NCBI GenBank assembly: GCA_003240755.1 | Contig: QFNF01000011.1 | Coordinates: forward strand, 40,879-104,878 | Length of the DNA: 64,000 nucleotides | Source: Sphingomonas hengshuiensis | GTDB taxonomy: Bacteria; Pseudomonadota; Alphaproteobacteria; Sphingomonadales; Sphingomonadaceae | Reading direction: 5' to 3' | Shown: piece after piece, positions 17,310 to 26,008 of the stretch | How the letters are laid out: every line of letters starts with the position of its first letter | Numbering within the stretch: the stretch's first letter is position 1 | The notes under the pieces: generated by a model | What the model saw: the letters and a program-made list of their open reading frames with translations, nothing else | Database searches by the model: none | What the model was told of the DNA's origin: nothing | Program-made: the position numbers and the translations under genes

Positions 17310-20300
17310 GCCGCGGGCCACAGATAGACGAGGCCGATCGGTTCGATCCGGCTGGCATGGACCCGCGCCGCGGCACGCAGCCGTTCGGGTTCGCGGACCA
17401 GTTCGTCGTCGAGGCGGGTGGCGGTACGCTCCCACGACCGGCGATCGGCCGCGCGCTGCCGTTCCTCGGCGGAATCGAGCAGCAGGTCGAGCTGGCTGTC
17501 GTCGCTGCCGCGTTCGCGCCGGATGCGGGCGATGCGTTGCCTGAGCAGCGTTTCGAGCCCCTGCGCCTCGGCAGCGGCGCGGCGGGACAGTTCGCCCGCG
17601 ACCCTTGCCAGTCGCGCTTCGGCACGGCCGGTCAGGATCGGGCGCAGGTCGGCGACGTCGCGCGTCGCGTCGCGGGTGGCGCGGCGGATCGTGTCGGGAT
17701 CGGCGTCCCGCGCATCGCGCAGCGCGGCGAGCAGTTCGTCGAGGACCCGCGCTTCCGCGTCACGCCCCTCGGCCAACGCGCGCAGCGGGGCGTCGTCGGC
17801 ACCGCGCGGGCGCCAGTCGGCGGCGACGCTCAGCACTTCCTCGTGCAGCCGGGCCGCCTGTTCGCCATAGAGCGCAAGGCGGCCGAGCAGGACGACGCGC
17901 GGCGCGGCGGTGGTCGCGGTGCGGATGACGCAGCTACGCTCCAGCCCCTGCCGGAACCCCGCCGAGAGGAACCGCCCGAGCAGCCGCCGGACCAGCCGGT
18001 GTTCGAGGTGCAGTTGCACCACCCCGCCGGCATCGCGCCCGTCGGGCAGGATCGCGGGAGCGAAGCTCACCCGACGCACCGCCGCGTCGGCGCTGGCGCG
18101 CCATGCATGGGCACGCTCGCCGGGACGGGCCGGGCGGGCGCGAAGCTCGTCGAGCAGCGGGGGCCAGCCGGGGTCGCCGGCAAGGCGCGCCGTATCCAGT
18201 GCGAATACCGGCGTGTCGCCGACCGGGGCGGGCATGGTCCAGTCGCCGCCGGCACGCTCCAGCGCCAGGGCGACGACCGACTGCAACTCGGCCGGATCGA
18301 CGCCGACCCGTGCGCGCGCCCTGTCCAGCGCCTGCGCCAGATCGGCCTGTTCGCGGCGCAGCCGTGCCAGCCGCGCATCGGCGCCGTCGTCGAGGTCGCG
18401 GACCGCTGCGGCGACCTGCGCATCGGCCTGTGCCGAATGGATGCGATCGGCGATGTCGCGTGCCGCCGCGCGGTCGATGCCGCCCGCCAGCCGCCCGGCG
18501 ATGCGGTCGCCCAGCACCTGCCCCGCCGATCCGAGCTGTCGCCGGATCAGTTCGGTCTTGCGCACCAGGGCGTCGAGCACGACGTCCTCGGGCCGCTGCG
18601 CATGGACGAAATAGCGGCAGGTGACGGTATCGGCGGGTTGCAGCTTGCGGTCGATCCGGCCGTTGCGCTGTTCCAGCCGCGACGGGTTCCACGGCAGGTC
18701 GATATGGATCAGGTCGTGGCATTGCGATTGCAGGTTGATGCCTTCGCGCGCGGCATCGGTGCAGATCAGGATGCGAAGGGGGTCGGCGGGGTCGTTGAAC
18801 GCACGCTTGATCGCATCGCGCCGTTCGGTCGAGGTGATGCCGGTGAAGCTGTCGATCCGCTGCGCCGCATCCGCGTCGGCCGGGTCGAGCAGGACGGCAA
18901 GCTGCCGCTGCAACCAGCGACGCGTATCCTCATATTCGGTGAACAGGATCAGCCGCCGGTCGCGCCAGCGGCCTTCGCCGTCGAGCAGATGCGCCGTCGC
19001 CCAGTCGAGCAGCCAGCGCACCCGCGCATCGGGGGCGGTCCGGGCGGCATCGGCACGGGCCAGCATCGCCAGCACCCGGTCGCGTTCGGCGGCAAGCTGG
19101 CGGGGGAGTGCCCCGGCGGCGCCGTCGATCGCGGCGGCTTCGGCGCGGGCGGCGTCGCGTTGCGCCAGCCGGTCGAGCGCGGCGTCCTCTTCGGCGATGG
19201 TGTCGGGGGCGTCGGGCGGGTCGATGGCGGCGGTCGCGGCGGCGACGCCGGCGATCGCGCGGTCGAGCCCGGCCAGATGCACGCGCAGCGTCCGGGCAAA
19301 GGCGGCGACCGACGACAACAGCCGCTGCTGCAACCCGACGAACGCCAGCCGCGCCCGCGCCGCCTGTGCCGGGGGCAGCGCGGCGATCCGGGTTTCGCGC
19401 AGGGCGCGATAGTCGGCGAGCATCGCCGCGAGCACCAGTTCGGGCGTGTCGTCGGGCAGGTCGGCGAGCATGACCGGTTCGACCACCCGTTCGGGAAACC
19501 GTTCGCCCAGCGCGCGCAGGTCGCTTTTCAGCCGGCGGACCATCACCGGTTCGAGATCGGCGGGCCGCACCTGCACGCCGCGCGTGAAACGCTGCGGGTC
19601 GAGCAGCTCGAGCAGCGTCGCGAAACTGTTGGGATGGCCGTTATGCGGTGTCGCCGACAGGAACAGGCGATGTTCGAACCGGTCGGACAGATCGCGCAGG
19701 GCGCGCGTGAACTGGCTTTCGATCGCGTAGCGCCCGTTCCCGGCGGGCGCGGCATGGTGCGCTTCGTCGAGGATCAGCAGCGACCGCGCGCGGAAATCCT
19801 CCAGCACGTCGCGCAGGCCCGCGACGTAATTCTCGTCGCCGAGCAGCCGGTGCGACAGGATGAAGCGCGACCCGGCCGCCCAGGGGTTCGCGCCATAGCC
19901 GCGACGGCGACGCAGTCGTTCGAGGTGGCGGGCGTCGACGATTTCGAAGGCGAGACCGAACTTGCTCTGCAACTCGTCGCGCCACTGCCCGGTCATCGCC
20001 GCCGGGGCCAGCACCACGGTATAGTCGACCCGGCGGCGCAGCAGCAGTTCGCGCAGCACCAGCCCGGCCTCGACCGTCTTGCCCAGGCCGACATCGTCGG
20101 CGATCAGCAGGTTGACGCGGGGCAGGCGCAGCGCCTTGCGCAGCGGCAATAGCTGATAGGGATCGAGCCGGATGCCGGCGCGGAACGGCGCCTGGAACAG
20201 GTCGCGTTCGGCCGCCGTCGCCGTGCGCCAGCGCACGGTGCGCAGATAGGCGGAAAAGGTCGCCGCATCGCCGCCGCCCGCGCCGCCCTCGGTACCGAGC

Positions 20301-20515
20301 GTCGCCCATGCCTCTTCGTCGTGCAGCCGCGCATCGACCTCGGCACTCCACAGGATGCGCGCATCCTCGCCGCTGGCATCGTCGTCGATACAGGCGAGGC
20401 GGTGGCCGTCGAACGGGCCGTCGGGCTGCGCCTCGACCATCCACAGCCGGCCGCGCACCGACACGAACTGGCCGACGCCCGGCTGGGGCATGCGAATGCC
20501 GGTGTGGCTGGCCAT
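17306..20515 (-). CDS. drmD: DISARM SNF2-family helicase DrmD
   Basis: This 1069-aa SNF2/RapA-like ATPase is the marker gene of class 1 DISARM. Walker A is LLIADDVGLGKTVEAGLVL (GLGKT 143-147) and the DEAH box is LLILDEAHHAAP (250-253). The later motifs are FLSATPHNGHPN, ICTDAAREGINLQSQC and DLPWNPSRLEQRNGRIDRK. A long, Arg/Ala-rich, probably coiled-coil C-terminus follows. The ATG at 20515 was chosen because GGGAGGG stands about ten bases upstream and MASHTGIRMPQPGVGQFVSVRGRLW reads like the family start. The open frame beyond it (to 20911) overlaps cas3 antisense and is noise. It is the first gene of the minus-strand train, so its promoter may drive the entire DISARM-Cascade set. Confidence 0.88.
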   Translation of the reverse strand: MASHTGIRMPQPGVGQFVSVRGRLWMVEAQPDGPFDGHRLACIDDDASGEDARILWSAEVDARLHDEEAWATLGTEGGAGGGDAATFSAYLRTVRWRTATAAERDLFQAPFRAGIRLDPYQLLPLRKALRLPRVNLLIADDVGLGKTVEAGLVLRELLLRRRVDYTVVLAPAAMTGQWRDELQSKFGLAFEIVDARHLERLRRRRGYGANPWAAGSRFILSHRLLGDENYVAGLRDVLEDFRARSLLILDEAHHAAPAGNGRYAIESQFTRALRDLSDRFEHRLFLSATPHNGHPNSFATLLELLDPQRFTRGVQVRPADLEPVMVRRLKSDLRALGERFPERVVEPVMLADLPDDTPELVLAAMLADYRALRETRIAALPPAQAARARLAFVGLQQRLLSSVAAFARTLRVHLAGLDRAIAGVAAATAAIDPPDAPDTIAEEDAALDRLAQRDAARAEAAAIDGAAGALPRQLAAERDRVLAMLARADAARTAPDARVRWLLDWATAHLLDGEGRWRDRRLILFTEYEDTRRWLQRQLAVLLDPADADAAQRIDSFTGITSTERRDAIKRAFNDPADPLRILICTDAAREGINLQSQCHDLIHIDLPWNPSRLEQRNGRIDRKLQPADTVTCRYFVHAQRPEDVVLDALVRKTELIRRQLGSAGQVLGDRIAGRLAGGIDRAAARDIADRIHSAQADAQVAAAVRDLDDGADARLARLRREQADLAQALDRARARVGVDPAELQSVVALALERAGGDWTMPAPVGDTPVFALDTARLAGDPGWPPLLDELRARPARPGERAHAWRASADAAVRRVSFAPAILPDGRDAGGVVQLHLEHRLVRRLLGRFLSAGFRQGLERSCVIRTATTAAPRVVLLGRLALYGEQAARLHEEVLSVAADWRPRGADDAPLRALAEGRDAEARVLDELLAALRDARDADPDTIRRATRDATRDVADLRPILTGRAEARLARVAGELSRRAAAEAQGLETLLRQRIARIRRERGSDDSQLDLLLDSAEERQRAADRRSWERTATRLDDELVREPERLRAAARVHASRIEPIGLVYLWPAA

Positions 20516-20684
20516 GATGTGTCGTCCCTCCCGTGGGCGTGCAGGGTGGGGGGAGGGGGTGGGGCCTGCCAACGAGGACTGGGTCCGCTTTGCTGAAGGT
20601 CGCAGGCGGATGTGATCCGTTTCGGATGTATCGGAGGTGCCGTACCGCTTGCCCGCGCAGTGCGCGTCGTTAGGCTTGCCGACC
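20516..20684. promoter_or_regulatory. Divergent control region between drmD and cas3
   Basis: This 169-bp stretch must hold the promoters for cas3 (plus) and for the drmD-to-cas2 train (minus). It contains CGGATGT twice as a direct repeat (20607-20613 and 20623-20629, 16-bp spacing). Between and overlapping them is a perfect small palindrome ATCCG-TTT-CGGAT (20615-20627). This looks like an operator, but no regulator gene is adjacent. A poly-G tract (about 20545-20570) precedes it. No convincing -35/-10 pair was seen. Confidence 0.5.
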
Positions 20685-23195
20685 ATGACGATCGAACCCG
20701 GGCCATGGGCCAAGCTGATCCGTGACAGCGAGAAGCGGGCGATCGCCGCGCTGCCGCTCATCGACCATATCCTCGACGTGGGGGCGGCGGGCGAAGCGGT
20801 GTTGCGCGCGTGGCTGGCCCCGCTGGAGGCCGCGGCGGGGCGGGCGCTGACCCCGCAGGACGTCGCGCGGCTGGTGGTGCTCATCGCGCTGCACGATCTG
20901 GGGAAGGCCAATCGCGGGTTTCAGGCGCGGATCGACCCGAAGCGCGAGCCGGTCGGGCATACCGGGGTGGTCGCGGCGCTGCTGACCCAGTCGACGCTGC
21001 GCCGGACCCCGGCGGCGGTGGCGATCCACGCGATGCTGGACGATTGGGGCGCGGCCGAGCATTTCGCGGGCGTGATGGCGCATCACGGCCGGCCGCTGAC
21101 CGAGTTCACCGCGGAGGCGACGTCGAACGACTGGATGAAGCATACGCAGCATTGGGTGGCGAAGGCCGATGGCGATCCCGCCGCTGCCGTCCTGCCGGTG
21201 CTGGATGCGGTTCGTGAACGCTGGCCGCTGGCATGGGAGGCCGGGCCGGTGCTGCCCGATGCGCCGCGCTTCGTCGCGCTGTTCGCCGGGCTGGTGACGC
21301 TGGCCGACTGGCTGGGGTCGGACGAACGGCGCTTTCCGGTCGATGGCCCCTACGGCGCGGCGCGCGATGCGTTGCGCGCGGAACAGGTCGCGGCGGCGGC
21401 GCGGGCGCGCGGGTTCCTGCCGCTCGATACCCCGCCCGGCGATTTCACTTCGGCGCTGGGGTTCGATCCGTTCGCGTTCCAGACCGATGCGGCGCGCGGC
21501 GACCTTGGCCCGGTCGCACTGATCGAGGCGGAGACGGGGTCGGGCAAGACCGAGGCAGCGCTGTGGCGGTGGCTGGAACTGCGGCGGCGGGGCGCGGTCG
21601 ACGGGCTGTTCTTCGCGCTGCCGACGCGGTCGGCGGCGGTGCAGTTGCACCGGCGGGTGAACGACATGCTGGCGCGCGTCTGGGGGCCGGGAACGATCGA
21701 GGCGGTGCTGGCGGTGCCGGGCTATCTGCAGGCGGGCGACGCGAAGGGACAGGCGCTGCCGGGCTATGCCGTGCGCTGGGACGATGGCGCGGCGGGCGAC
21801 GAACGCTGGGCGGCGGAGCGGGCCAACCGCTTCCTCGCCGCGCGGGTCGCGGTGGGGACGATCGACCAGGCGCTGCTGGGCGTGCTGCCGGTCAAGCACG
21901 CGCTGTTCCGCGCCAGCGTCCTGACCCGCAGCCTGCTGGTCGTCGACGAGGTGCATGCGTCGGATGCCTATATGACCGGGCTGCTCGAACGGCTGCTCGA
22001 CCATCATGTCGCGGCGGGCGGCAGGGCGTTGCTGCTGTCGGCGACGCTGGGGGCGGCGGCGCGGGCGCGGTTGCTGCACCAGCCGGTGCCGTCGCTGGCG
22101 GACGCGGCGGGCGTGCCCTATCCCGCATTGTCCGGCCGGGACGCCGCGCCGGTCGCGGCGGAGGGAAGGCGCGAGGGCAAGCCGGTGCGGATCGAGGTCG
22201 CGCCGATCATCGACGATGCGGAGGCGATCGCCGCGCGCGCGGTCGAGGCGGCACGCGCGGGCGCGGCGGTGCTGGTGGTGCGCAACAGTGTGCGCGGCGC
22301 GATCGCGGTGGCGCAGGCGGTCGCGGCGCAGGCCGACGACGTGGCGTTCAAGGTGGAGCGCGTGGCGACGCTGCACCATGGCCGGTTCGCACCGGTGGAT
22401 CGCAAGCGGCTGGACGAGGCGGTGACGACGGCGTTCGGGAAGGGGCGGGGGGCGGGCGGACGCGTGCTTGTCGGCACGCAGACGCTGGAACAGTCGCTCG
22501 ACATCGATGCCGATCTGCTCATCACCGATCTGGCGCCGATCGACGTGCTGCTGCAACGCATCGGCCGCCTCCACCGCCACGCCCGCGCCGACCGCGGCGA
22601 TTTCGCACAGGCGCGCGCGATCGTGCTGCGTCCGGCGGAGCGCGATCTGGCGGCGTTGCTGGGGCGGAAGGCGGCGTTCCACGGGCTGGGGGGCGGAACC
22701 GACCGGAGCCCCTATCCCGACCTGATCCAGTTGGAGGCGACGCTGCAACAGATCGAGGCGACGCCCGACATCGCCATCCCGCGCGACAATCGCCGGCTGG
22801 TCGAGGACGCGCTGCACCCGCAGGCACTGGCGGCGGTCGCGGCGGCGGGAAGCGCGGCCTGGGCCGGCCATGACAGCGCGTTGGGCGGCGGGGCGACCGT
22901 GAAGTTGCAGACCGCCAGGCAGGTCGCGCTGGATTTCACCATGCGCTTCACCGACATGCCCCCCCCCGCCCCCGACGAACAGGTTGCGACGCGGCTGGGT
23001 GCGCGCGACCTGCTGATCGACCTGCCGCAGCCGCTGTCCGGGCCGTTTGGCGATCCGGTCGGGCGCATCGCCATTCCCGGCTGGATGGTGGCGGGCGGCG
23101 GCGGACGGGACGAGGTCGAGACGGTCGATGCGCGGCACTTCCGCCTGGGCGACCGGCGGTTCCGCTATGACCAATGGGGGCTGGAGCCGGCATAG
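20685..23195 (+). CDS. cas3: Cas3 HD-nuclease/helicase
   Basis: This 836-aa effector nuclease-helicase degrades target DNA after Cascade binding. The N-terminal HD domain shows H28 (LIDHILDVG), H70-D71 (ALHDLGKANRGF), H92 (GHTGVV) and the MAHHGRPL pair. The helicase part has EAETGSGKTEAALWRW, the DEVH box in LLVVDEVHASDAYMTG, LLLSATLG and the QRIGRLHRH motif VI. The ATG at 20685 was taken because the family-like N-terminus starts there; 16 upstream codons from 20637 look non-coding. It is transcribed away from the rest of the cas genes. The 12-kb DISARM block lies between it and cse1, its functional partner. Confidence 0.95.
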   Translation: MTIEPGPWAKLIRDSEKRAIAALPLIDHILDVGAAGEAVLRAWLAPLEAAAGRALTPQDVARLVVLIALHDLGKANRGFQARIDPKREPVGHTGVVAALLTQSTLRRTPAAVAIHAMLDDWGAAEHFAGVMAHHGRPLTEFTAEATSNDWMKHTQHWVAKADGDPAAAVLPVLDAVRERWPLAWEAGPVLPDAPRFVALFAGLVTLADWLGSDERRFPVDGPYGAARDALRAEQVAAAARARGFLPLDTPPGDFTSALGFDPFAFQTDAARGDLGPVALIEAETGSGKTEAALWRWLELRRRGAVDGLFFALPTRSAAVQLHRRVNDMLARVWGPGTIEAVLAVPGYLQAGDAKGQALPGYAVRWDDGAAGDERWAAERANRFLAARVAVGTIDQALLGVLPVKHALFRASVLTRSLLVVDEVHASDAYMTGLLERLLDHHVAAGGRALLLSATLGAAARARLLHQPVPSLADAAGVPYPALSGRDAAPVAAEGRREGKPVRIEVAPIIDDAEAIAARAVEAARAGAAVLVVRNSVRGAIAVAQAVAAQADDVAFKVERVATLHHGRFAPVDRKRLDEAVTTAFGKGRGAGGRVLVGTQTLEQSLDIDADLLITDLAPIDVLLQRIGRLHRHARADRGDFAQARAIVLRPAERDLAALLGRKAAFHGLGGGTDRSPYPDLIQLEATLQQIEATPDIAIPRDNRRLVEDALHPQALAAVAAAGSAAWAGHDSALGGGATVKLQTARQVALDFTMRFTDMPPPAPDEQVATRLGARDLLIDLPQPLSGPFGDPVGRIAIPGWMVAGGGGRDEVETVDARHFRLGDRRFRYDQWGLEPA

Positions 23196-23317
23196 GGCCG
23201 GTCCTGCCGCCGCCTTCCGCCCACCAGACGGCGACACAGGCCATAACCGCCGGCCATGGCCCGGTTGACTTCCCCCCCCGGATCGCCGGAGGTTCGCGCT
23301 TTGCCGATGGAGCCGCC

Positions 23318-24814
23318 ATGACCGCATCCGCCGCCGCCGCGGTCCCGCCCGTTCCCGCACCGCATCCCGGCCGCGACGCGATGCTGGTCTATGGCCTGCT
23401 CGGCTTTGCCGCCGGGCTGCCCTTCTACATGTTCTCGACCGTGCTGGTGCTGCGCTTGCAGGCGCATGGCGTGGCGCTGACCGTGCTCGGCTTCTTTGCG
23501 TGGGTGCAGTTGCTGCCGACGCTGAAGTTCGTCTGGGCACCGCTGCTCGACCGGTATGACGTGCCGGGGTTCAGCCGCTTCTGGGGCAAGCGGCGCGGGT
23601 GGATCATGCTGGCGCAGCTCGGCATCGTCACCGCGATGGTGGCGATGGCATGGACGTCGGACGACGCATCGCTGCCGCTGACCGCGCTGTTCGCGGTGCT
23701 GCTCGCCTTCTGGACCACCACGCTGGAGGTCGCCGCCGATGCGTGGCGGATCGAGCTGTTCCCGACGCAGGACCAGCAGGGGCCGATCGTCGCCGCCAAC
23801 CTGTGGGGATATCGCACCGCGATGGTGGCGGCGGGCAGCGGCGCGCTGTTGCTGGCCGACACCGGCGGCTGGGCAGTCGCCTATCTGCTGATCGCTGTCG
23901 CCGCGTTCCTGCCGTTCCCGATCCTGGTCGCGATGAAACCGGAAGGGGGTGCCGGCGGCGGGCGGATGGTGGCGCTGGCGGCCGGGGTCGCCGGCGGGGC
24001 GGTGATCCTCGCCATCGCCTGTGCGGTCACGGCGATCGTCGGCTATGCGTTGCTGTCGATCGCGGCGGGGATCGGGATCGACGCCGGGAGCAACGTCACG
24101 CCATGGGTGCTGGGGCTGTGCATGGTGCCGTTCCTGGCGATGGCGGCGGCGCTGCCGTGGATCCGCAGGGCGCCGCCGACCGCGCCCATTCGGACCTCGA
24201 CCGCGATCGGGCCCTATGTCGATTTCTTCTGGCGCTATGGCTATGGCGCGATCCTGTTGATGGTGTTCGTGTCGCTGTACCGGATGGGCGACGTGCTGGC
24301 GCTGAACCTGTCCAAGCCGATGATAAAGGAACTGGGCTATTCGCTCAGCCAGATCGGGCGGGCCGACGGGGTGGTGGCGCTGGCCGCCAGCATGGTCGGC
24401 GTCGGGCTGGGCGGGTGGATGGTCACGCGGCGGCCGATGGCATGGGCGCTGGCGGTCGGCGCGGTGGTCGCAGGGATCGGCAATTTCGGCTTCGTCTGGC
24501 TGGCGCACCGGCAGGTGAACGAGGCGATGCTGTATGTCGCCACCGGGCTGGACCAGTTCGGCAACGGCTTTGCCGGCGCGGTGTTCGTCGTCTATCTCTC
24601 GCTGCTGGTGAACCCGCGCTATCCGGGCGCGCAATATGCGTTCCTGACCGGCTTTGCGTTCCTGTTGCCGCGGATGCTGGCCGGGGCGGGGGGATCGATG
24701 GTCGGGGTGATCGGCTATGACGGGTTCTTCCTGCTGTCGGGCGCGGTCAGCCTGGCGGCGATCCCGCTGCTGCCGGCGCTGTCCAGAATCCGCGCGCGGG
24801 AGGAGGACGCATGA
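23318..24814 (+). CDS. AmpG-like MFS permease
   Basis: This 498-aa inner-membrane protein has about 12 hydrophobic segments. The opening GLLGFAAGLPFYMFSTVLVLRL and KFVWAPLLDRYD follow the AmpG/PAT family pattern (GFxSGLP..., K..W.P..D). AmpG imports anhydro-muropeptides released during wall turnover; here the substrate is inferred, not shown. GGAG precedes the ATG. The next gene, a serine hydrolase, starts in the stop codon, so the two form one unit. That fits uptake followed by peptide trimming. Other sugar or peptide cargo cannot be excluded. Confidence 0.75.
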   Translation: MTASAAAAVPPVPAPHPGRDAMLVYGLLGFAAGLPFYMFSTVLVLRLQAHGVALTVLGFFAWVQLLPTLKFVWAPLLDRYDVPGFSRFWGKRRGWIMLAQLGIVTAMVAMAWTSDDASLPLTALFAVLLAFWTTTLEVAADAWRIELFPTQDQQGPIVAANLWGYRTAMVAAGSGALLLADTGGWAVAYLLIAVAAFLPFPILVAMKPEGGAGGGRMVALAAGVAGGAVILAIACAVTAIVGYALLSIAAGIGIDAGSNVTPWVLGLCMVPFLAMAAALPWIRRAPPTAPIRTSTAIGPYVDFFWRYGYGAILLMVFVSLYRMGDVLALNLSKPMIKELGYSLSQIGRADGVVALAASMVGVGLGGWMVTRRPMAWALAVGAVVAGIGNFGFVWLAHRQVNEAMLYVATGLDQFGNGFAGAVFVVYLSLLVNPRYPGAQYAFLTGFAFLLPRMLAGAGGSMVGVIGYDGFFLLSGAVSLAAIPLLPALSRIRAREEDA

Positions 24815-25824
24815 TAGACGCCGCCTTTGCGCCGGCGGCGCGGTATGTCGCCGAGGGGCGGATACCGGGGGCGACGCTGGGGATCGTTACCGCCGATGGT
24901 GCGCGGCAGGTGCGGGTTGCCGGGCTGGCGCAGCGGGTGCCGATCGAGGAGCCGCTGACCCGCGCGCACTGGTTCGACCTGGCGTCGGTCAGCAAGGTGA
25001 TCGCGACGACCCGCTTCGTGCTGCAACTGGCCGACGAGGGACGGATCGACCTCGACCGGCCGCTGACCGATGCCATTCCCGACCTGCGGCAATATGACGT
25101 CGCCGGGGCGGCGGAGCGGCGGCTGACGTTTCGCGACTGCCTGGTCCACCGTACCTTCCTGCCCGCGGTCGAGCCGATCTATACCTATGGCGACGACCCG
25201 GCGCGGTTGCGGGCGTTCGTGCTGCAACGCGCATGGCGGCACGGACCGCCGGTCTATTCGGACATCAACTTCATCCTGCTGGGCATCGCGGTCGAACGGA
25301 TCATCGGCGCGGGGCTCGACGCGTTGCCGCCGGGGCCGGGGCTGCGCTGGGGACCGCCGCCCGGCCCGGCCGTCGCGACCGAGCATTGCCAGTGGCGGGG
25401 GCGGGTGCTGGTCGGGGAGGTGCACGACGAGAACTGCTTCGCGATGGGCGGGCGTACCGGCCATGCCGGGCTGTTCGGGACGGTCGACGGCGTGCTGGAC
25501 TTCGCGGCCGGGCTGCTCGACGGCAGCGGCGCGTCGGCGGCGATGCTGGAGGCGATCCGGACGCCGGTCGAGGGGCATCGGACGGCAGGCTGGGAAATCC
25601 GCTTTCCCGGCTGGTCGGGGGGGCAGGCATGTTCGGCGGGCACGATCGGGCATACCGGCTTTACCGGCACCGGGCTGTGGGTCGATTTCGAGCGGGGGCT
25701 GGCGTGGACGCTGCTGACCAACCGGGTGCATCCGACGCGGCATGCCGACAGCGGCATCTTTGACCTGCGGCCGGCGACGGGGGATGCTGTGGTGGCGGGA
25801 TTTGATGTCAGATCAAGCGGTTAG
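24811..25824 (+). CDS. Serine hydrolase, beta-lactamase/DD-peptidase fold
   Basis: This 337-aa protein shows the three motifs of the class C beta-lactamase family. They are SxxK in DLASVSKVIATT (the nucleophilic Ser of SVSK), a YSD in PVYSDINFILLG where YSN is usual, and HTG in GTIGHTGFTG. No signal peptide is visible, so it is probably cytoplasmic. That suits processing of a substrate imported by the overlapping AmpG-like permease (ATGA junction). Family members include D-aminopeptidases, esterases and carboxypeptidases, so the precise reaction is open. The Asp in the second motif is a modest deviation. Confidence 0.8.
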   Translation: MIDAAFAPAARYVAEGRIPGATLGIVTADGARQVRVAGLAQRVPIEEPLTRAHWFDLASVSKVIATTRFVLQLADEGRIDLDRPLTDAIPDLRQYDVAGAAERRLTFRDCLVHRTFLPAVEPIYTYGDDPARLRAFVLQRAWRHGPPVYSDINFILLGIAVERIIGAGLDALPPGPGLRWGPPPGPAVATEHCQWRGRVLVGEVHDENCFAMGGRTGHAGLFGTVDGVLDFAAGLLDGSGASAAMLEAIRTPVEGHRTAGWEIRFPGWSGGQACSAGTIGHTGFTGTGLWVDFERGLAWTLLTNRVHPTRHADSGIFDLRPATGDAVVAGFDVRSSG

Positions 25825-25840
25825 CGGGAAAGGGCTGCGT

Positions 25841-25957
25841 CAAAGTTCACGAAGTTCACACTCGCCACGGTTTCGCGTGATGTTTCGGGCGGGACGGGTT
25901 GCGGCGGTGTGAAACAGCCCCGGCCGGATAGCGGGATGGCGGTTTGTAGGAAAGCGC
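25841..25957. repeat. Intergenic repeat element, copy 1
   Basis: The element starts with CAAAGTTCACGAAGTTCAC followed by ACTCG (25841-25864) and ends with TGTAGGAAAGCGC (25945-25957). The same start (23 of 24 bases) and the same end recur at 54302-54440. It lies between the convergent 3-prime ends of the serine hydrolase and the LysR gene. The opening contains AAGTTCAC as a tandem direct repeat. The interior differs between copies. Confidence 0.65.
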
Positions 25958-26008
25958 AGGCCGGACGCTTCCGCGGCGAGGCGCGGGGGTACATGCGTGC
26001 GGTTATCC

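Noticed and set aside
2563-20600. Long plus-strand open frames opposite the cas and drm genes
   Set aside because: High GC leaves many frames open. These are low-complexity, lack ribosome sites and lie antisense to well-supported genes.
23196-23317. Insertion-sequence or integrase remnant at the right border of the defence locus
   Set aside because: No inverted repeats, transposase fragments, tRNA or attachment-site duplication could be seen beside cas3 or on either side of the drm block.
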